64,000 nt of DNA from Streptomyces sp. LBL (lineage in GTDB: Bacteria; Actinomycetota; Actinomycetes; Streptomycetales; Streptomycetaceae). Location: contig NZ_JARXYX010000024.1 in assembly GCF_029893585.1 (NCBI RefSeq), positions 1-64,000 on the forward strand, read 5' to 3'. Position numbers and translations under genes: made by a program. Shown here in pieces: positions 1-8,725 of the stretch. The notes below the pieces were generated by a model. The model ran no database searches. It saw only the letters and a list, made by a program, of their open reading frames with translations, and had not been told where the DNA came from. The stretch's first letter is position 1; the number at the start of each line of letters is the position of its first letter.

Positions 1-135
1 TCTGCCACCGACACACCCTGACAGCCACACGCTGCCCGGTACAGCACCCGGACGGCGCGTCACGACAGGGCGAACGTTGCCTGATGCGGCACTAGCTGTG
101 GTCCAGGAAGATCGGCGGCCTAAGGGCTACACAGA

Positions 136-387
136 TCACTGCGCTGGTGGCGCCACCCCAAGCACGCGCCAAAGCGCAGCGGTAGGGACTCTCACCGTGC
201 TGCCCAGAGGGAGCGTCTGCACGGGGAAAGACCCCATCTTGATCAAGTTGTAAGCCTTGTGCGTGCCGATCCCAAGCGCCCGCGCAGCCGTCGTGACGTT
301 CACTGTCGGCGGCAGCGCAAGTAGTTCTTCCAGGGTCATCTGGCCCACCCCGGAGTCCGTAGCTACAGAAGCGTCCTTCGTTGTCAT
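136..387 (-). CDS. Small helix-turn-helix protein, excisionase-like
   Basis: This 83-residue protein has one predicted MerR/excisionase-type winged helix. An 'NVTTAARALGIGTHKAYNLIK' style helix-turn-helix lies at about residues 30-50, followed by a short beta hairpin with 'PLGSTVRVPTAAL', typical of the excise DNA-binding fold. It is divergent from the integrase, with the two starts (387 and 524) 136 bp apart. Small proteins of this kind beside integrases usually act as recombination directionality factors or element regulators. The divergent orientation is less common than the xis-int operon, so a regulator of int is also possible. The role is inferred. Confidence 0.75.
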   Translation of the reverse strand: MTTKDASVATDSGVGQMTLEELLALPPTVNVTTAARALGIGTHKAYNLIKMGSFPVQTLPLGSTVRVPTAALWRVLGVAPPAQ

Positions 388-523
388 TTCCGTTGTCGCG
401 TTCTCCCCCGCGCCAACGTCTCATAAGGATACGCCAACACTGGAGTGTTGGGGCAGGATGGACATCGATTCGACAAGGACCGGCACAGAAGATGCACAAA
501 CGAAGGCCACGAAGGGGATAAAC

Positions 524-2086
524 ATGTTCGACCCCAAGTACTACCGGCGCTGCGCCTGCAAGGCACCGGCCGTCGACGCCGACGGGGCGCCGATACTCGA
601 CAACAACGGCTCGCCGAAGCTCCGCATGCTTGAGTCGAGTTGTCCGAAACTGTCACAGAAGGGGCACGGCTCCTGGTACTTCTACTTTGAGCTCGAAGCA
701 GGCGAGGGCGGCAAGCGTCGGCGCCTACGGCGAGGCGGGTTCGCGACGAAGGACGAAGCGAAGGCCAAAGCAGGCGAGGCCTACCGCGACGCCATCGGCG
801 GCACCGACGTACTCAGCAACGCCACGGTCGGTGAGGACCTGCGGTACTGGCTCAAGCGGAAGAAGAGCTTGGCACGCACCACCCGCCACGGCTACGAAGA
901 GCACATCGACCTCTACCTCGAACCGCACCTCGGCCACATCAAGCGGCGCGACCTCAAGCTGCGCCACGTCGAGGCCATGTACGACGCCATCGAGCGTGAG
1001 AACGCCGAGCGGCTGCTCCACCACGTCAAGGTCGTCGAGTTACAGGAGGCCCGCGACGCCGCCTACACGGCCTGGGTGCGAGCGGCAGGCAAGAAGGAAG
1101 AGCGCCGCGCCACACGCCGGGCCTACCTTGACGCCAACGCCGCGCTGCGCGAGGGCCGCAAAGGCAAGCGCCAGATCACCAGCGCCGCGACGATGCACCG
1201 CATCAACGCCACCCTCAGCTCGTTCCTGGGAAGCGGCATCAAGCGGGGTGAGTACTCAACCAACTGGTCTCAACTCGTTGAGCTTCCGGCTGTCAAGCGG
1301 CCCAAGCCGCTCGTGTGGACTCCGGAACGGGTCGAGGAGTGGAAGCGGACGAGTGAGAAGCCTGGGCCCGTCATGGTCTGGACCCCAGAGCAAACGGGCC
1401 AGTTCCTCGACTTCGTGAGCGACGACCGGCTGTACGCCCTCTGGCACACCTTCATCTTCCTCGGCCAGCGGCGCGGTGAGCTGTGCGCACTGCCCTGGCC
1501 AGAAGTCAGCCTCACGGCCCTGTGGATGCGGATCTCCGCACAGATAGTCGAGGTCGCCTACCGGCTGTACGGCGAGCCCCCGAAGTCCGACAGCATCCGC
1601 ACGATCTCCATGAGCTCCGAGTCAGCCACCGTTCTGCGGGCTTGGAAGATCAAGCAGGACCAGGAGCGCGGCAAGTGGTCCGGCGAGGAGGCCTGGGTGG
1701 AGACGAACCGCGTCTTCACGAAGGAGAACGGGGAGCCGTACCACCCGGACTGGATCAGCCGGAGGTTCAAACGCCTGGTGGAGCTGTCCGGACTCCCACC
1801 CGTCCGCCTCCATGATCTCCGCCACATCTCCGCCACGCTGTCGCTGCTCGCGAAGAACGACATCAAGGTGGTGCAGGAGCGGCTTGGGCACAGCTCACGC
1901 CAAATCACCTCGGACACGTACACCAGCGTGCTGCCTCAGATGATGACGGCCGAGGCGGAGTCGACGATCTCGATGGTGCCTCGCTCGGGCCAGGAGCGCC
2001 CTGCGAAGCCCGGGAAGAAGGCCTCGGGAGCGGAGCCGGAGGGCGATGAGGATGGTCCGGATGAGGGATTGTCTCCCGCTGCCTGA
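524..2086 (+). CDS. Tyrosine recombinase / site-specific integrase
   Basis: This 520-residue integrase would catalyse insertion and excision of the element at the adjacent tRNA. The full catalytic set is visible: R316 in GQRRGE, H430-x-x-R433 in HDLRH, H456 in LGHSS and nucleophile Y466 in DTYTSV. The N-terminal 90 residues include a Cys-containing segment and a glycine-rich strand region resembling an arm-binding AP2/zinc-ribbon-like domain. A SAM-like core-binding domain follows at about 95-250, with a Lys/Arg/Ala-rich insertion near 180-210. Start 524 is chosen because GAAGGGG lies seven bases upstream; the frame is open further upstream but overlaps the divergent gene. The tail after Y466 is charged and probably disordered. 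It appears intact. Confidence 0.93.
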   Translation: MFDPKYYRRCACKAPAVDADGAPILDNNGSPKLRMLESSCPKLSQKGHGSWYFYFELEAGEGGKRRRLRRGGFATKDEAKAKAGEAYRDAIGGTDVLSNATVGEDLRYWLKRKKSLARTTRHGYEEHIDLYLEPHLGHIKRRDLKLRHVEAMYDAIERENAERLLHHVKVVELQEARDAAYTAWVRAAGKKEERRATRRAYLDANAALREGRKGKRQITSAATMHRINATLSSFLGSGIKRGEYSTNWSQLVELPAVKRPKPLVWTPERVEEWKRTSEKPGPVMVWTPEQTGQFLDFVSDDRLYALWHTFIFLGQRRGELCALPWPEVSLTALWMRISAQIVEVAYRLYGEPPKSDSIRTISMSSESATVLRAWKIKQDQERGKWSGEEAWVETNRVFTKENGEPYHPDWISRRFKRLVELSGLPPVRLHDLRHISATLSLLAKNDIKVVQERLGHSSRQITSDTYTSVLPQMMTAEAESTISMVPRSGQERPAKPGKKASGAEPEGDEDGPDEGLSPAA

Positions 2087-2091
2087 CCTGC

Positions 2092-2150
2092 GTCCCCAAT
2101 GTGTCCCCATGATCATGAAAACATGATCGGGACGGACCGCCAAGGTCCCC
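2092..2150. repeat. Three GTCCCCA heptamers and paired CATGATC after int
   Basis: Immediately after the integrase stop, GTCCCCA occurs at 2092-2098, 2102-2108 and 2144-2150, and CATGATC occurs at 2107-2113 and 2121-2127. Short direct repeats between int and the tRNA end are the expected position of arm-type integrase binding sites. That role is inferred from position; only the repeats themselves are seen. Confidence 0.55.
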
Positions 2151-2210
2151 AAGTCACCCGGCCCTCCAGCAAAGTTGCTGGTCAAACGGTTCTGCCCGCG
2201 CAGCGAGTGG

Positions 2211-2235
2211 TGGGGCGGGTGGGACTCGAACCCAC
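2211..2235. other. Candidate attachment site: tRNA 3' half facing int
   Basis: The 3' acceptor and T-arm of the tRNA-CAU gene lie directly downstream of the integrase and are the likely crossover core (attL/attR) for this element. The tRNA remains full length, as expected when the element's att copy restores the 3' end. The matching repeat at the element's other end would be outside the window, so core length is unknown. Confidence 0.5.
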
Positions 2236-2284
2236 GGCCGGCGGATTATGAGTCCGCTGCTCTAACCGGCTGAGCTACCGCCCC
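2211..2284 (-). tRNA. tRNA with CAU anticodon (tRNA-Ile2 likelier than elongator tRNA-Met)
   Basis: A complete cloverleaf is read on the minus strand: a 7-bp acceptor stem (GGGGCGG/CCGCCCC), D-arm GCUC/GAGC, an anticodon stem GCGGA/UCCGC closing the loop CUCAUAA, T-arm GUGGG-UUCGAGU-CCCAC and discriminator A. Anticodon CAU can be elongator Met or lysidine-modified Ile2. The GC-rich anticodon stem resembles bacterial Ile2 more than Met, but this is not decisive. It is the probable integration target of the flanking element. Confidence 0.95.
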
Positions 2285-2424
2285 ATAGCGGCGTGTCGCG
2301 TACATGTGTGCGCGCCGTCTGCCGCAGCATAGCCGGTCATACGATCTCCCGCCTCGGATGGTCGACTTCGCACGACGTGCACGACGGTGAGGACTGCGTC
2401 CCGTCCCGCCCGGTTCCCCCGGAC

Positions 2425-2452
2425 ATGAAAAAGGACCCCGACGGGGGTCCTC
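2425..2452 (-). terminator. Intrinsic terminator of the tRNA-Asn genes
   Basis: Read on the minus strand, a GGACCCC/GGGGTCC hairpin (arms 2433-2439 and 2444-2450) is followed directly by five T residues (2428-2432 as A on plus). It lies just downstream of the two minus-strand tRNA-Asn genes. This is one of the few classical stem-plus-U-tract terminators in the window. Confidence 0.8.
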
Positions 2453-2462
2453 GTTCAGCATG

Positions 2463-2535
2463 CTCTCCCGACTGGACTCGAACCAGTAACCTGCCGGTTA
2501 ACAGCCGGCTGCTCTGCCAATTGAGCTACGGAAGA
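2463..2535 (-). tRNA. tRNA-Asn (GUU), copy 1
   Basis: A full cloverleaf is present on the minus strand with acceptor UCUUCCG/CGGGAGA (one G-U pair), D-loop AAUUGGCAGA, anticodon loop CUGUUAA (GUU, Asn), T-loop UUCGAGU and discriminator G. It is almost identical to the neighbouring copy from D-arm to T-arm; differences are confined to the acceptor stem. Confidence 0.97.
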
Positions 2536-2541
2536 CCGAAG

Positions 2542-2614
2542 CTCCCCCGACTGGACTCGAACCAGTAACCTGCCGGTTAACAGCCGGCTGCTCTGCCAAT
2601 TGAGCTACAGGGGA
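2542..2614 (-). tRNA. tRNA-Asn (GUU), copy 2
   Basis: This is a second minus-strand tRNA-Asn with acceptor UCCCCUG/CGGGGGA and the same D-arm, anticodon arm CCGGCUGUUAACCGG and T-arm as copy 1, which lies 6 bp further downstream. The pair is probably co-transcribed and ends at the hairpin near 2425-2452. Confidence 0.97.
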
Positions 2615-2771
2615 ATGCCTCGTTTGCATCGATCGTACCTACCTGGGTATTCGCCAGGGGGCGGACGCTCGCTGCGACACATACATTAGCGCAAGCAGGG
2701 GGGTGCTCCGCCAATCGGTTCCCTCCCGGCACCGATGCAGCGCAAGGACCTACGCAGGAAGGGTGGCCGCC

Positions 2772-3077
2772 ATGCGTTACCGGCTCACGTTCGTTGTCGG
2801 GCTCGCTCTGGGTTACGTGCTGGGCACGAAGGCCGGCCGCGAGCGCTACGAGCAGTTGAAGAACTCCGCACGCCAGGTCGCACACAACCCCGCAGTCCGC
2901 AACACCGCCGAGACGGCCGCCCAGCAGGGCCGCCAGTTCGCGGGCAAGGCGTACCACGCGGTCAGTGACAAGGTCGGTGACCGCGTCCCCGACTCGGTCG
3001 CCCAACGAGTCCGCTCCCTCCGCGACCACAACGTGAACGGCGCGGGCGGCGACGACTGGGGCACGAGCAACACGTAG
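2772..3077 (+). CDS. YtxH-like small membrane-associated protein
   Basis: This 101-residue protein has one N-terminal membrane segment (about residues 2-18, LTFVVGLALGYVLG). It then has the Gly-rich boundary GTKAGRERYEQLK that is characteristic of YtxH-type stress proteins, and a long amphipathic helix to about residue 85. GGAAGG lies nine bases before the ATG at 2772. YtxH-family proteins are small, membrane-tethered and often stress-induced, with no known catalytic activity. It is monocistronic, divergent from the tRNA genes and upstream of the sugar kinase. Exact function is unknown. Confidence 0.85.
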   Translation: MRYRLTFVVGLALGYVLGTKAGRERYEQLKNSARQVAHNPAVRNTAETAAQQGRQFAGKAYHAVSDKVGDRVPDSVAQRVRSLRDHNVNGAGGDDWGTSNT

Positions 3078-3250
3078 GAGTACCTGTCGACGCCGGGGAC
3101 GGCGTGCTGCTCAGGCGGGCGGGGCCGTGACGGATGCGGCTCCGCCTCGTCGGCGCGACCAGCCACAACGCACCTGCGCCCCAAGGTCCACACACACCCC
3201 CACGTCGCCCACGGCCCGAGCAAGGGTGGCGATACGGCAGAATTTCGGCC

Positions 3251-4705
3251 ATGGGGATAGTCGCCGGGCTGGACAGTTCGCCCGATTTCACTCGTATCGT
3301 CGTTTGCGACACGGACACGGGGGCCGTGCTCAGGCAGGGATACGCACCGCATCCGGTGGAGAACACCGACGGCGGTGCGCGGCCTGCCGATGTCGATCCG
3401 CAGGCCTGGCTGCTGTCCCTCGGTGAGGCCGCCGGCGGCGGGCTCCTCGAGGGCGTGCAGGCCATCGGGGTGTCCGCGCAGCAGAACGCGGTGGTGCCGC
3501 TCGACTCACAGGGCAACACCGTGCGTCCGGCGATGGTCGGCGGGGACAAGCGGGCGCAGGTCGCGGCGGCCGATCTGGTCGACGCGCTCGGCGGACGTGA
3601 GGCCTGGGCGCAGGCGGTGGGCTGTGTGCCGCAGGCCGCGCAGCCGGTGACGAAGCTGCGCTGGCTCGCGAAGACCGAACCCGAGGCCGCCCAGCGCACC
3701 GCCGTGCTGCTGCAGGCCCATGACTGGCTGGTCTGGCAGCTGCTGGGCCGGCCGGTGCGCAGGACCACCGACCGGGGCGGTGCCTCCGGGACCGGGTACT
3801 GGTCGGCGGCCACCGGCGGCTACCGGCCCGACCTGCTGGAGCTGGCGCTCGGTCACCAGGCGATGCTGCCCGAGGTGATCGGTCCCGCAGAAGCGGCGGG
3901 AACGACACCGGAGGGGCTGCTGATCTCCGCGGGGACCGGCGAGACGATGGCCGCGGCCTTCGGGCTGGGGCTCGGGCTCGGGGACGCCGTGGTGTCGCTC
4001 GGCGCGTCCGGGTCGGTGATGGCGGTGCATCCCGAGGCGCTGGTCGACAACACCGGGATGATCACGTCTTTGGCCGACGCGACCGGTATGCATCTGCCCG
4101 TCGTCACCACGCTGAACGCCGTACGAACACTGCGCGGCGCCGCCGAGATGCTCGGACTGCCCGACCTGGAGAGCCTGTCCGACCTGGCGATGAAGTCGAC
4201 GCCGGGGGCCCACGGGCTCGTACTCCTGCCCTATCTGGAGGGTGAGCGGACGCCGAGTCTCCCGCATGCCGCCGGGACGCTGTCCGGCCTGCGGCGGGAG
4301 TCGATGAAGGGGGAGCATCTGGCGCGGGCCGCCTTCGAGGGAATGCTGTGCGGGCTCGCGGACGCGCTCGACGTGCTGCGCGGCCGGGGTGTGGACGTGC
4401 GGCGGATCTTCCTGCTCGGGCAGGCCGCCGAGCTGCCCGCTGTCCAGGCCGCGGCGCCCGCGTTGTTCGGGGTACAGGTCGTCGTACCGCAGCCCTCGGA
4501 CTACGCGGCGATCGGTGCCGCCCGGCAGGCTGCCTGGGCGCTCGGAGTGTCGCAGGGCACGCTCGACCCACGCACCCCGCCGGCCTGGCAGGGCGCGGCC
4601 GCGCAGGTGCTGGATCCCGGCGAGGAGCTGGCGGTGGGACAGGCGGTACGGCAGCAGTTCGTGGCGGTGCGGGAGCAGACGCATCCGGGGACGTTCCGGG
4701 CGTAG
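3251..4705 (+). CDS. FGGY-family carbohydrate kinase, xylulokinase-like
   Basis: This 484-residue ATP-dependent sugar kinase has the two-domain hexokinase/actin fold. The N-terminal phosphate loop is GIVAGLDSSPDFT (residues 2-14), the substrate-side motif is VSAQQNAVVPLD (about 75-86), and the FGGY C-terminal signature is LLPYLEGERTPSLP (about 322-335). A VSLGASGSV adenosine-site loop is also present. Its length matches xylulokinases (about 480-500). No isomerase or sugar transporter lies next to it, so the true substrate (xylulose or another ketose) cannot be read. ATG 3251 follows weak ribosome-site sequence. It is separated from the downstream exporter genes by a repeat-rich gap and is probably transcribed alone. 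Confidence 0.88.
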   Translation: MGIVAGLDSSPDFTRIVVCDTDTGAVLRQGYAPHPVENTDGGARPADVDPQAWLLSLGEAAGGGLLEGVQAIGVSAQQNAVVPLDSQGNTVRPAMVGGDKRAQVAAADLVDALGGREAWAQAVGCVPQAAQPVTKLRWLAKTEPEAAQRTAVLLQAHDWLVWQLLGRPVRRTTDRGGASGTGYWSAATGGYRPDLLELALGHQAMLPEVIGPAEAAGTTPEGLLISAGTGETMAAAFGLGLGLGDAVVSLGASGSVMAVHPEALVDNTGMITSLADATGMHLPVVTTLNAVRTLRGAAEMLGLPDLESLSDLAMKSTPGAHGLVLLPYLEGERTPSLPHAAGTLSGLRRESMKGEHLARAAFEGMLCGLADALDVLRGRGVDVRRIFLLGQAAELPAVQAAAPALFGVQVVVPQPSDYAAIGAARQAAWALGVSQGTLDPRTPPAWQGAAAQVLDPGEELAVGQAVRQQFVAVREQTHPGTFRA

Positions 4706-5063
4706 GGGTGGGGTTGTGGGGTTGTGGGGTAGTGCCAGTGGCGCCACTGGCCTACCCCACTGGCCCAAGGACGGGCGGGGCATTGGGGACTTGCGGGCAT
4801 CGCGGGCATCGCGGGGTCGCAGGCCGCACGGGAGCCGCGGCATCGCGGGCACCCCGAGGTCGCGGGCGCCCCGGGAGCCGCGGGCATCGCGGGCACCCCG
4901 GCGTCGCGGAAGGTAAGGGTCCGGTAGGAGCCGTGCCCGTAAGGTCGTACGAGGCACCGCTGTCGGCTTAATCGGTTGAGGTAACACCGGTGGAGTGTTC
5001 GACGATAGGGGCCAGGGGCAACCGACCAACCCCGCCCCCACCGCCGACTCCGAGAGACCAAGC
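4706..5063. repeat. Gene-free GC-rich repeat spacer
   Basis: Between the kinase stop and the ABC exporter start lie degenerate tandem units built on GCATCGCGGGCA and GGGAGCCGCGG (about 4780-4915). A TGGGGTTGTGGGG run lies at 4708-4730 and a near-palindromic GTGGCGCCAC at about 4737-4747. No convincing gene is seen on either strand. The spacer presumably holds the promoter for the exporter operon in its last 80 bases. Confidence 0.6.
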
Positions 5064-6797
5064 GTGCTCATACGACTTCTGCGGACCTATCTCAGGCCCT
5101 ACAGGAAACCCATCGCCCTGCTGGTGCTGCTGCAGCTTCTGCAGACCTGCGCCACCCTCTACCTGCCCACTCTCAACGCGGACATCATCGACAACGGTGT
5201 CGTGAAGGGGGACACCGGCTACATCCTCAGCTTCGGCGCCCTGATGATCGGCATCTCGCTGGTGCAGGTCGTGTGCAACATCGGTGCCGTGTACTACGGC
5301 GCCCGGACCGCCTCGGCGCTCGGCCGGGACGTACGGGGCGCCGTGTTCGACCGGGTGCAGTCCTTCTCGGCCCGCGAGGTCGGCCAGTTCGGAGCGCCCT
5401 CGCTGATCACCCGTACGACCAATGACGTGCAGCAGGTCCAGATGCTGGCCCTGATGACGTTCACCCTGATGGTGTCGGCGCCCATCATGTGTGTGGGCGG
5501 TATCGTGCTGGCGCTCGGGCTGGACGTGCCGCTGTCCGGGGTGCTGGTCGCCGTCGTACCGGTGATGGGCATCTGTGTGACATTGATCATTCGCCGGCTG
5601 CGTCCGCTGTTCCGTTCCATGCAGGTGCGGCTGGACACGGTGAACCGGGTGCTGCGCGAGCAGATCACCGGCAACCGGGTCATCCGGGCGTTCGTGCGCG
5701 ACGAGTACGAGCAGCAGCGCTTCCGGAAGGCCAACGCCGACCTGACCGCCATGTCCGTCGGCACCGGCAACCTGCTGGCGCTGATGTTCCCCATGGTGAT
5801 GACGGTGGTGAACCTGTCGTCGATCGCCGTGGTGTGGTTCGGCGCGCACCGGATCGACAGCGGGCAGATGCAGATCGGCGACCTGACCGCGTTCCTCGCC
5901 TATCTGATGCAGATCGTGATGTCCGTGATGATGGCCACCTTCATGTTCATGATGGTGCCGCGCGCGGAGGTCTGCGCCGAGCGCATCGAGGAGGTGCTGG
6001 ACACCTCGTCGAGCGTGGTACCGCCGAAGGACCCGGTTCGGGAACTGCGCCGGCACGGTCATCTGGAGATCCGCGGTGCCGGGTTCCGGTACCCGGGCGC
6101 CGAGGAGCCGGTGCTGAAGTCGATCGACCTGGTCGCCCTGCCCGGTGAGACGACCGCCGTGATCGGTTCGACCGGCAGCGGCAAGTCCACGCTGCTGGGG
6201 CTGGTGCCCAGACTGGTCGACGCGACCGACGGGGAGGTGCTCGTCGACGGGGTGTCAGTGGCGACCATCGAGCCCCGACTGCTGGCGAGGACGGTCGGGA
6301 TGGTGCCGCAGAAGCCGTATCTGTTCGCGGGCACGGTCGCCACCAACCTGCGCTACGGCAACCCGGACGCGACGGACGAGGAGCTCTGGGACGCGCTGGA
6401 GGTGGCGCAGGCCAAGGGCTTCGTGGAGGGGCTGGAGGGCGGGCTCGACGCGCCGATCGCGCAGGGCGGGACCAATGTCTCCGGCGGACAGCGGCAGCGG
6501 CTCGCCATCGCCCGCACCCTGGTGCAGCGGCCGGAGATCTACCTCTTCGACGACTCCTTCTCCGCGCTCGACTACGCCACCGACGCGGCCCTGCGGGCGG
6601 CGCTCGCCCTGGAGACCGCCGAGGCGACGGTGGTGATCGTCGCCCAGCGGGTGTCGACCATCCGGGACGCCGACCGGATCGTCGTCCTCGACGAGGGCCG
6701 GGTCGTCGGCACCGGCACCCACCACGACCTGATGGCGGACAACGAGACCTACCGGGAGATCGTGCTCTCCCAACTCACGGAAGCGGAGGCTGCCTGA
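5064..6797 (+). CDS. ABC exporter half-transporter with degenerate nucleotide site
   Basis: This 577-residue fused TMD-NBD protein has six membrane helices in residues 1-310, then an ATPase domain. Walker A is GSTGSGKST (near 370) and the signature is NVSGGQRQRL. The Walker B is LFDDS, where Asp replaces the catalytic Glu, and the H-loop His is replaced by Gln in VAQRVST. These substitutions mark the degenerate-site subunit of heterodimeric multidrug-type exporters (TM287/288, BmrCD class). Start GTG 5064 has GAGAG seven bases upstream and begins the hydrophobic domain directly; an alternative GTG at 4995 adds 23 residues. The stop overlaps the next gene's ATG, so the two are translationally coupled. 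Substrate is unknown. Confidence 0.92.
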   Translation: MLIRLLRTYLRPYRKPIALLVLLQLLQTCATLYLPTLNADIIDNGVVKGDTGYILSFGALMIGISLVQVVCNIGAVYYGARTASALGRDVRGAVFDRVQSFSAREVGQFGAPSLITRTTNDVQQVQMLALMTFTLMVSAPIMCVGGIVLALGLDVPLSGVLVAVVPVMGICVTLIIRRLRPLFRSMQVRLDTVNRVLREQITGNRVIRAFVRDEYEQQRFRKANADLTAMSVGTGNLLALMFPMVMTVVNLSSIAVVWFGAHRIDSGQMQIGDLTAFLAYLMQIVMSVMMATFMFMMVPRAEVCAERIEEVLDTSSSVVPPKDPVRELRRHGHLEIRGAGFRYPGAEEPVLKSIDLVALPGETTAVIGSTGSGKSTLLGLVPRLVDATDGEVLVDGVSVATIEPRLLARTVGMVPQKPYLFAGTVATNLRYGNPDATDEELWDALEVAQAKGFVEGLEGGLDAPIAQGGTNVSGGQRQRLAIARTLVQRPEIYLFDDSFSALDYATDAALRAALALETAEATVVIVAQRVSTIRDADRIVVLDEGRVVGTGTHHDLMADNETYREIVLSQLTEAEAA

Positions 6798-8725
6798 TGG
6801 CAGGGCCGGCGGGGCGGATGATGGCCGGGACGGGTCCCGACCAGCGTTCGATGGACTTCAAGGGGTCGGGGAAACGACTCATCGGTCAGTTCAGGCCTGA
6901 GCGGCTGACCATCTACGCGCTGCTGTTCTGCGTGGTCGTCAGCGTCGGGCTGTCGGTGGTGGGGCCGAAGATCCTCGGCAGGGCCACCGACCTGGTCTTC
7001 TCGGGGATCATCGGACGGCAGATGCCGGCCGGGGCCACCAAGGAGGAGGTCCTGCGGTCCATGCGGGAGCGGGGCGAGGGCTCCGTCGCCGACATGCTCC
7101 GCAGTACGGACTTCACCCCCGGCAAGGGCATCGACTTCGGTGCCGTCGGCAAGGTGCTGCTGGTGGCGGTGGTCGTGTTCATGATCGCCGGTCTGCTGAT
7201 GGCGGTGGCCACCCGGCTGGTGAACCGGGCGGTCAACCGGACCATGTTCCGGATGCGCGAGGACGTGCAGACGAAGCTGTCCCGGCTGCCGCTGTCGTAC
7301 TTCGACAAGCGGCAGCGCGGCGAGGTGCTCAGCCGGGCCACCAACGACATCGACAACATCGGGCAGACGCTCCAGCAGTCGATGGGCCAGCTGATCAACT
7401 CGGTGCTGACCATCATCGGCGTGCTGGTGATGATGTTCTGGGTGTCGTGGATTCTGGCGCTGGTCGCCCTCGTCACCGTGCCACTGTCGTTCGTCGTCGC
7501 CACCCGGGTCGGCAAGCGCTCGCAGCCGCATTTCGTGCAGCAGTGGCGCACCACCGGCAAACTCAACGCGCACGTCGAGGAGATGTACACCGGGCACGCC
7601 CTGGTGAAGGTGTTCGGGCGGCAGGACGAGTCGGCCGAGCGGTTCGCCGAGCAGAACGACGCGCTGTACGAGGCCGGGTTCAAGGCGCAGTTCAACAGCG
7701 GGGTCATGCAGCCGCTGATGATGTTCGTGTCCAACCTGAACTACGTGCTGGTCGCAGTCGTCGGCGGACTGCGGGTGGCTTCGGGCTCCCTGTCCATCGG
7801 CGATGTGCAGGCCTTCATCCAGTACTCGCGGCAGTTCTCGATGCCGCTGACCCAGGTCGCGTCGATGGCGAACCTGGTGCAGTCGGGCGTCGCCTCGGCC
7901 GAGCGGATCTTCGAACTCCTGGACGCGGAGGAGCAGGAGGCGGATCCGGTGCCGGGCGTACGGCCGGAGGAACTGCGTGGGCGGGTGGCGCTGGAGCACG
8001 TGCAGTTCCGCTACGAGCCCGACAAGCCGCTCATCGAGGATCTGTCGCTGAAGGTGGAGCCCGGGCACACGGTCGCGATCGTCGGCCCGACGGGAGCGGG
8101 CAAGACCACCCTGGTCAACCTGCTCATGCGGTTCTACGACGTCTCCGGCGGGCGCATCACCCTCGACGGCGTCGACATCGCGCGGATGTCCCGGGACGAA
8201 CTGCGGGCCGGGATCGGCATGGTCCTCCAGGACACCTGGCTGTTCGGCGGCACGATCGCGGAGAACATCGCGTACGGCGCCGCACGGGACGTCACCCGCG
8301 GGGAGATCGAGGAGGCGGCGCGGGCGGCCCACGCGGACCGGTTCGTCCGGACGCTGCCCGACGGCTACGACACCGTGATCGACGACGAGGGCAGCGGGGT
8401 CAGCGCCGGTGAGAAGCAGCTCATCACCATCGCGCGGGCCTTCCTGTCCGACCCGGTGATCCTGGTGCTCGACGAGGCGACGAGTTCCGTCGACACCCGC
8501 ACCGAGGTGCTGATCCAGAAGGCGATGGCGAAACTCGCGCACGGGCGGACGTCGTTCGTGATCGCGCACCGGCTGTCGACGATCCGGGACGCGGACACGA
8601 TCCTGGTGATGGAGAACGGGGCGATCGTCGAGCAGGGCACGCACACCGATCTGCTGGCGGCCGACGGGGCATACGCACGGTTGTACAAGGCGCAGTTCGC
8701 TCAGGCGGTGGCGGAGGTGGACTGA
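6797..8725 (+). CDS. ABC exporter half-transporter with canonical catalytic site
   Basis: This 642-residue partner of the preceding gene starts on the A of its stop codon. It has a cytoplasmic N-terminus, six TM helices with a large polar insertion between the first two (about residues 75-115), and an NBD with Walker A GPTGAGKTT (near 430). The NBD also has the divergent signature VSAGEKQLI, Walker B VLDEAT with the catalytic Glu, and H-loop VIAHRLST. Together the two subunits give one hydrolytic and one non-hydrolytic ATP site. Residue patterns resemble lipid/multidrug exporters; no dedicated regulator or substrate gene is adjacent, so cargo cannot be inferred. Confidence 0.93.
   Translation: MAGPAGRMMAGTGPDQRSMDFKGSGKRLIGQFRPERLTIYALLFCVVVSVGLSVVGPKILGRATDLVFSGIIGRQMPAGATKEEVLRSMRERGEGSVADMLRSTDFTPGKGIDFGAVGKVLLVAVVVFMIAGLLMAVATRLVNRAVNRTMFRMREDVQTKLSRLPLSYFDKRQRGEVLSRATNDIDNIGQTLQQSMGQLINSVLTIIGVLVMMFWVSWILALVALVTVPLSFVVATRVGKRSQPHFVQQWRTTGKLNAHVEEMYTGHALVKVFGRQDESAERFAEQNDALYEAGFKAQFNSGVMQPLMMFVSNLNYVLVAVVGGLRVASGSLSIGDVQAFIQYSRQFSMPLTQVASMANLVQSGVASAERIFELLDAEEQEADPVPGVRPEELRGRVALEHVQFRYEPDKPLIEDLSLKVEPGHTVAIVGPTGAGKTTLVNLLMRFYDVSGGRITLDGVDIARMSRDELRAGIGMVLQDTWLFGGTIAENIAYGAARDVTRGEIEEAARAAHADRFVRTLPDGYDTVIDDEGSGVSAGEKQLITIARAFLSDPVILVLDEATSSVDTRTEVLIQKAMAKLAHGRTSFVIAHRLSTIRDADTILVMENGAIVEQGTHTDLLAADGAYARLYKAQFAQAVAEVD

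Larger units (their letters stand above)
1..2211. mobile_element. Right end of an integrative element (AICE-like) at a tRNA gene, partial
   Basis: The first 2.2 kb carry a small HTH/excisionase-like gene and a tyrosine recombinase whose 3' end points at the 3' end of a tRNA gene with CAU anticodon. This is the usual geometry of actinobacterial integrative and conjugative elements, whose attP lies beside int and whose attB is a tRNA 3' end. Replication and transfer genes would lie to the left, outside the window. The second attachment site cannot be seen, so the element's size and completeness are unknown. Element identity is inferred from gene content and geometry. Confidence 0.75.

Noticed and set aside
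2463-2614. The two nearly identical tRNA-Asn genes as attachment-site duplication of a mobile element
   Set aside because: Only 6 bp separate the two genes, both are complete with different acceptor stems and share a terminator; this is an ordinary tandem tRNA duplication.
5064-8725. A siderophore or lantibiotic biosynthetic cluster around the ABC exporters
   Set aside because: Neighbouring genes are a sugar kinase and an IS; no NRPS, siderophore synthetase or precursor peptide gene is visible.
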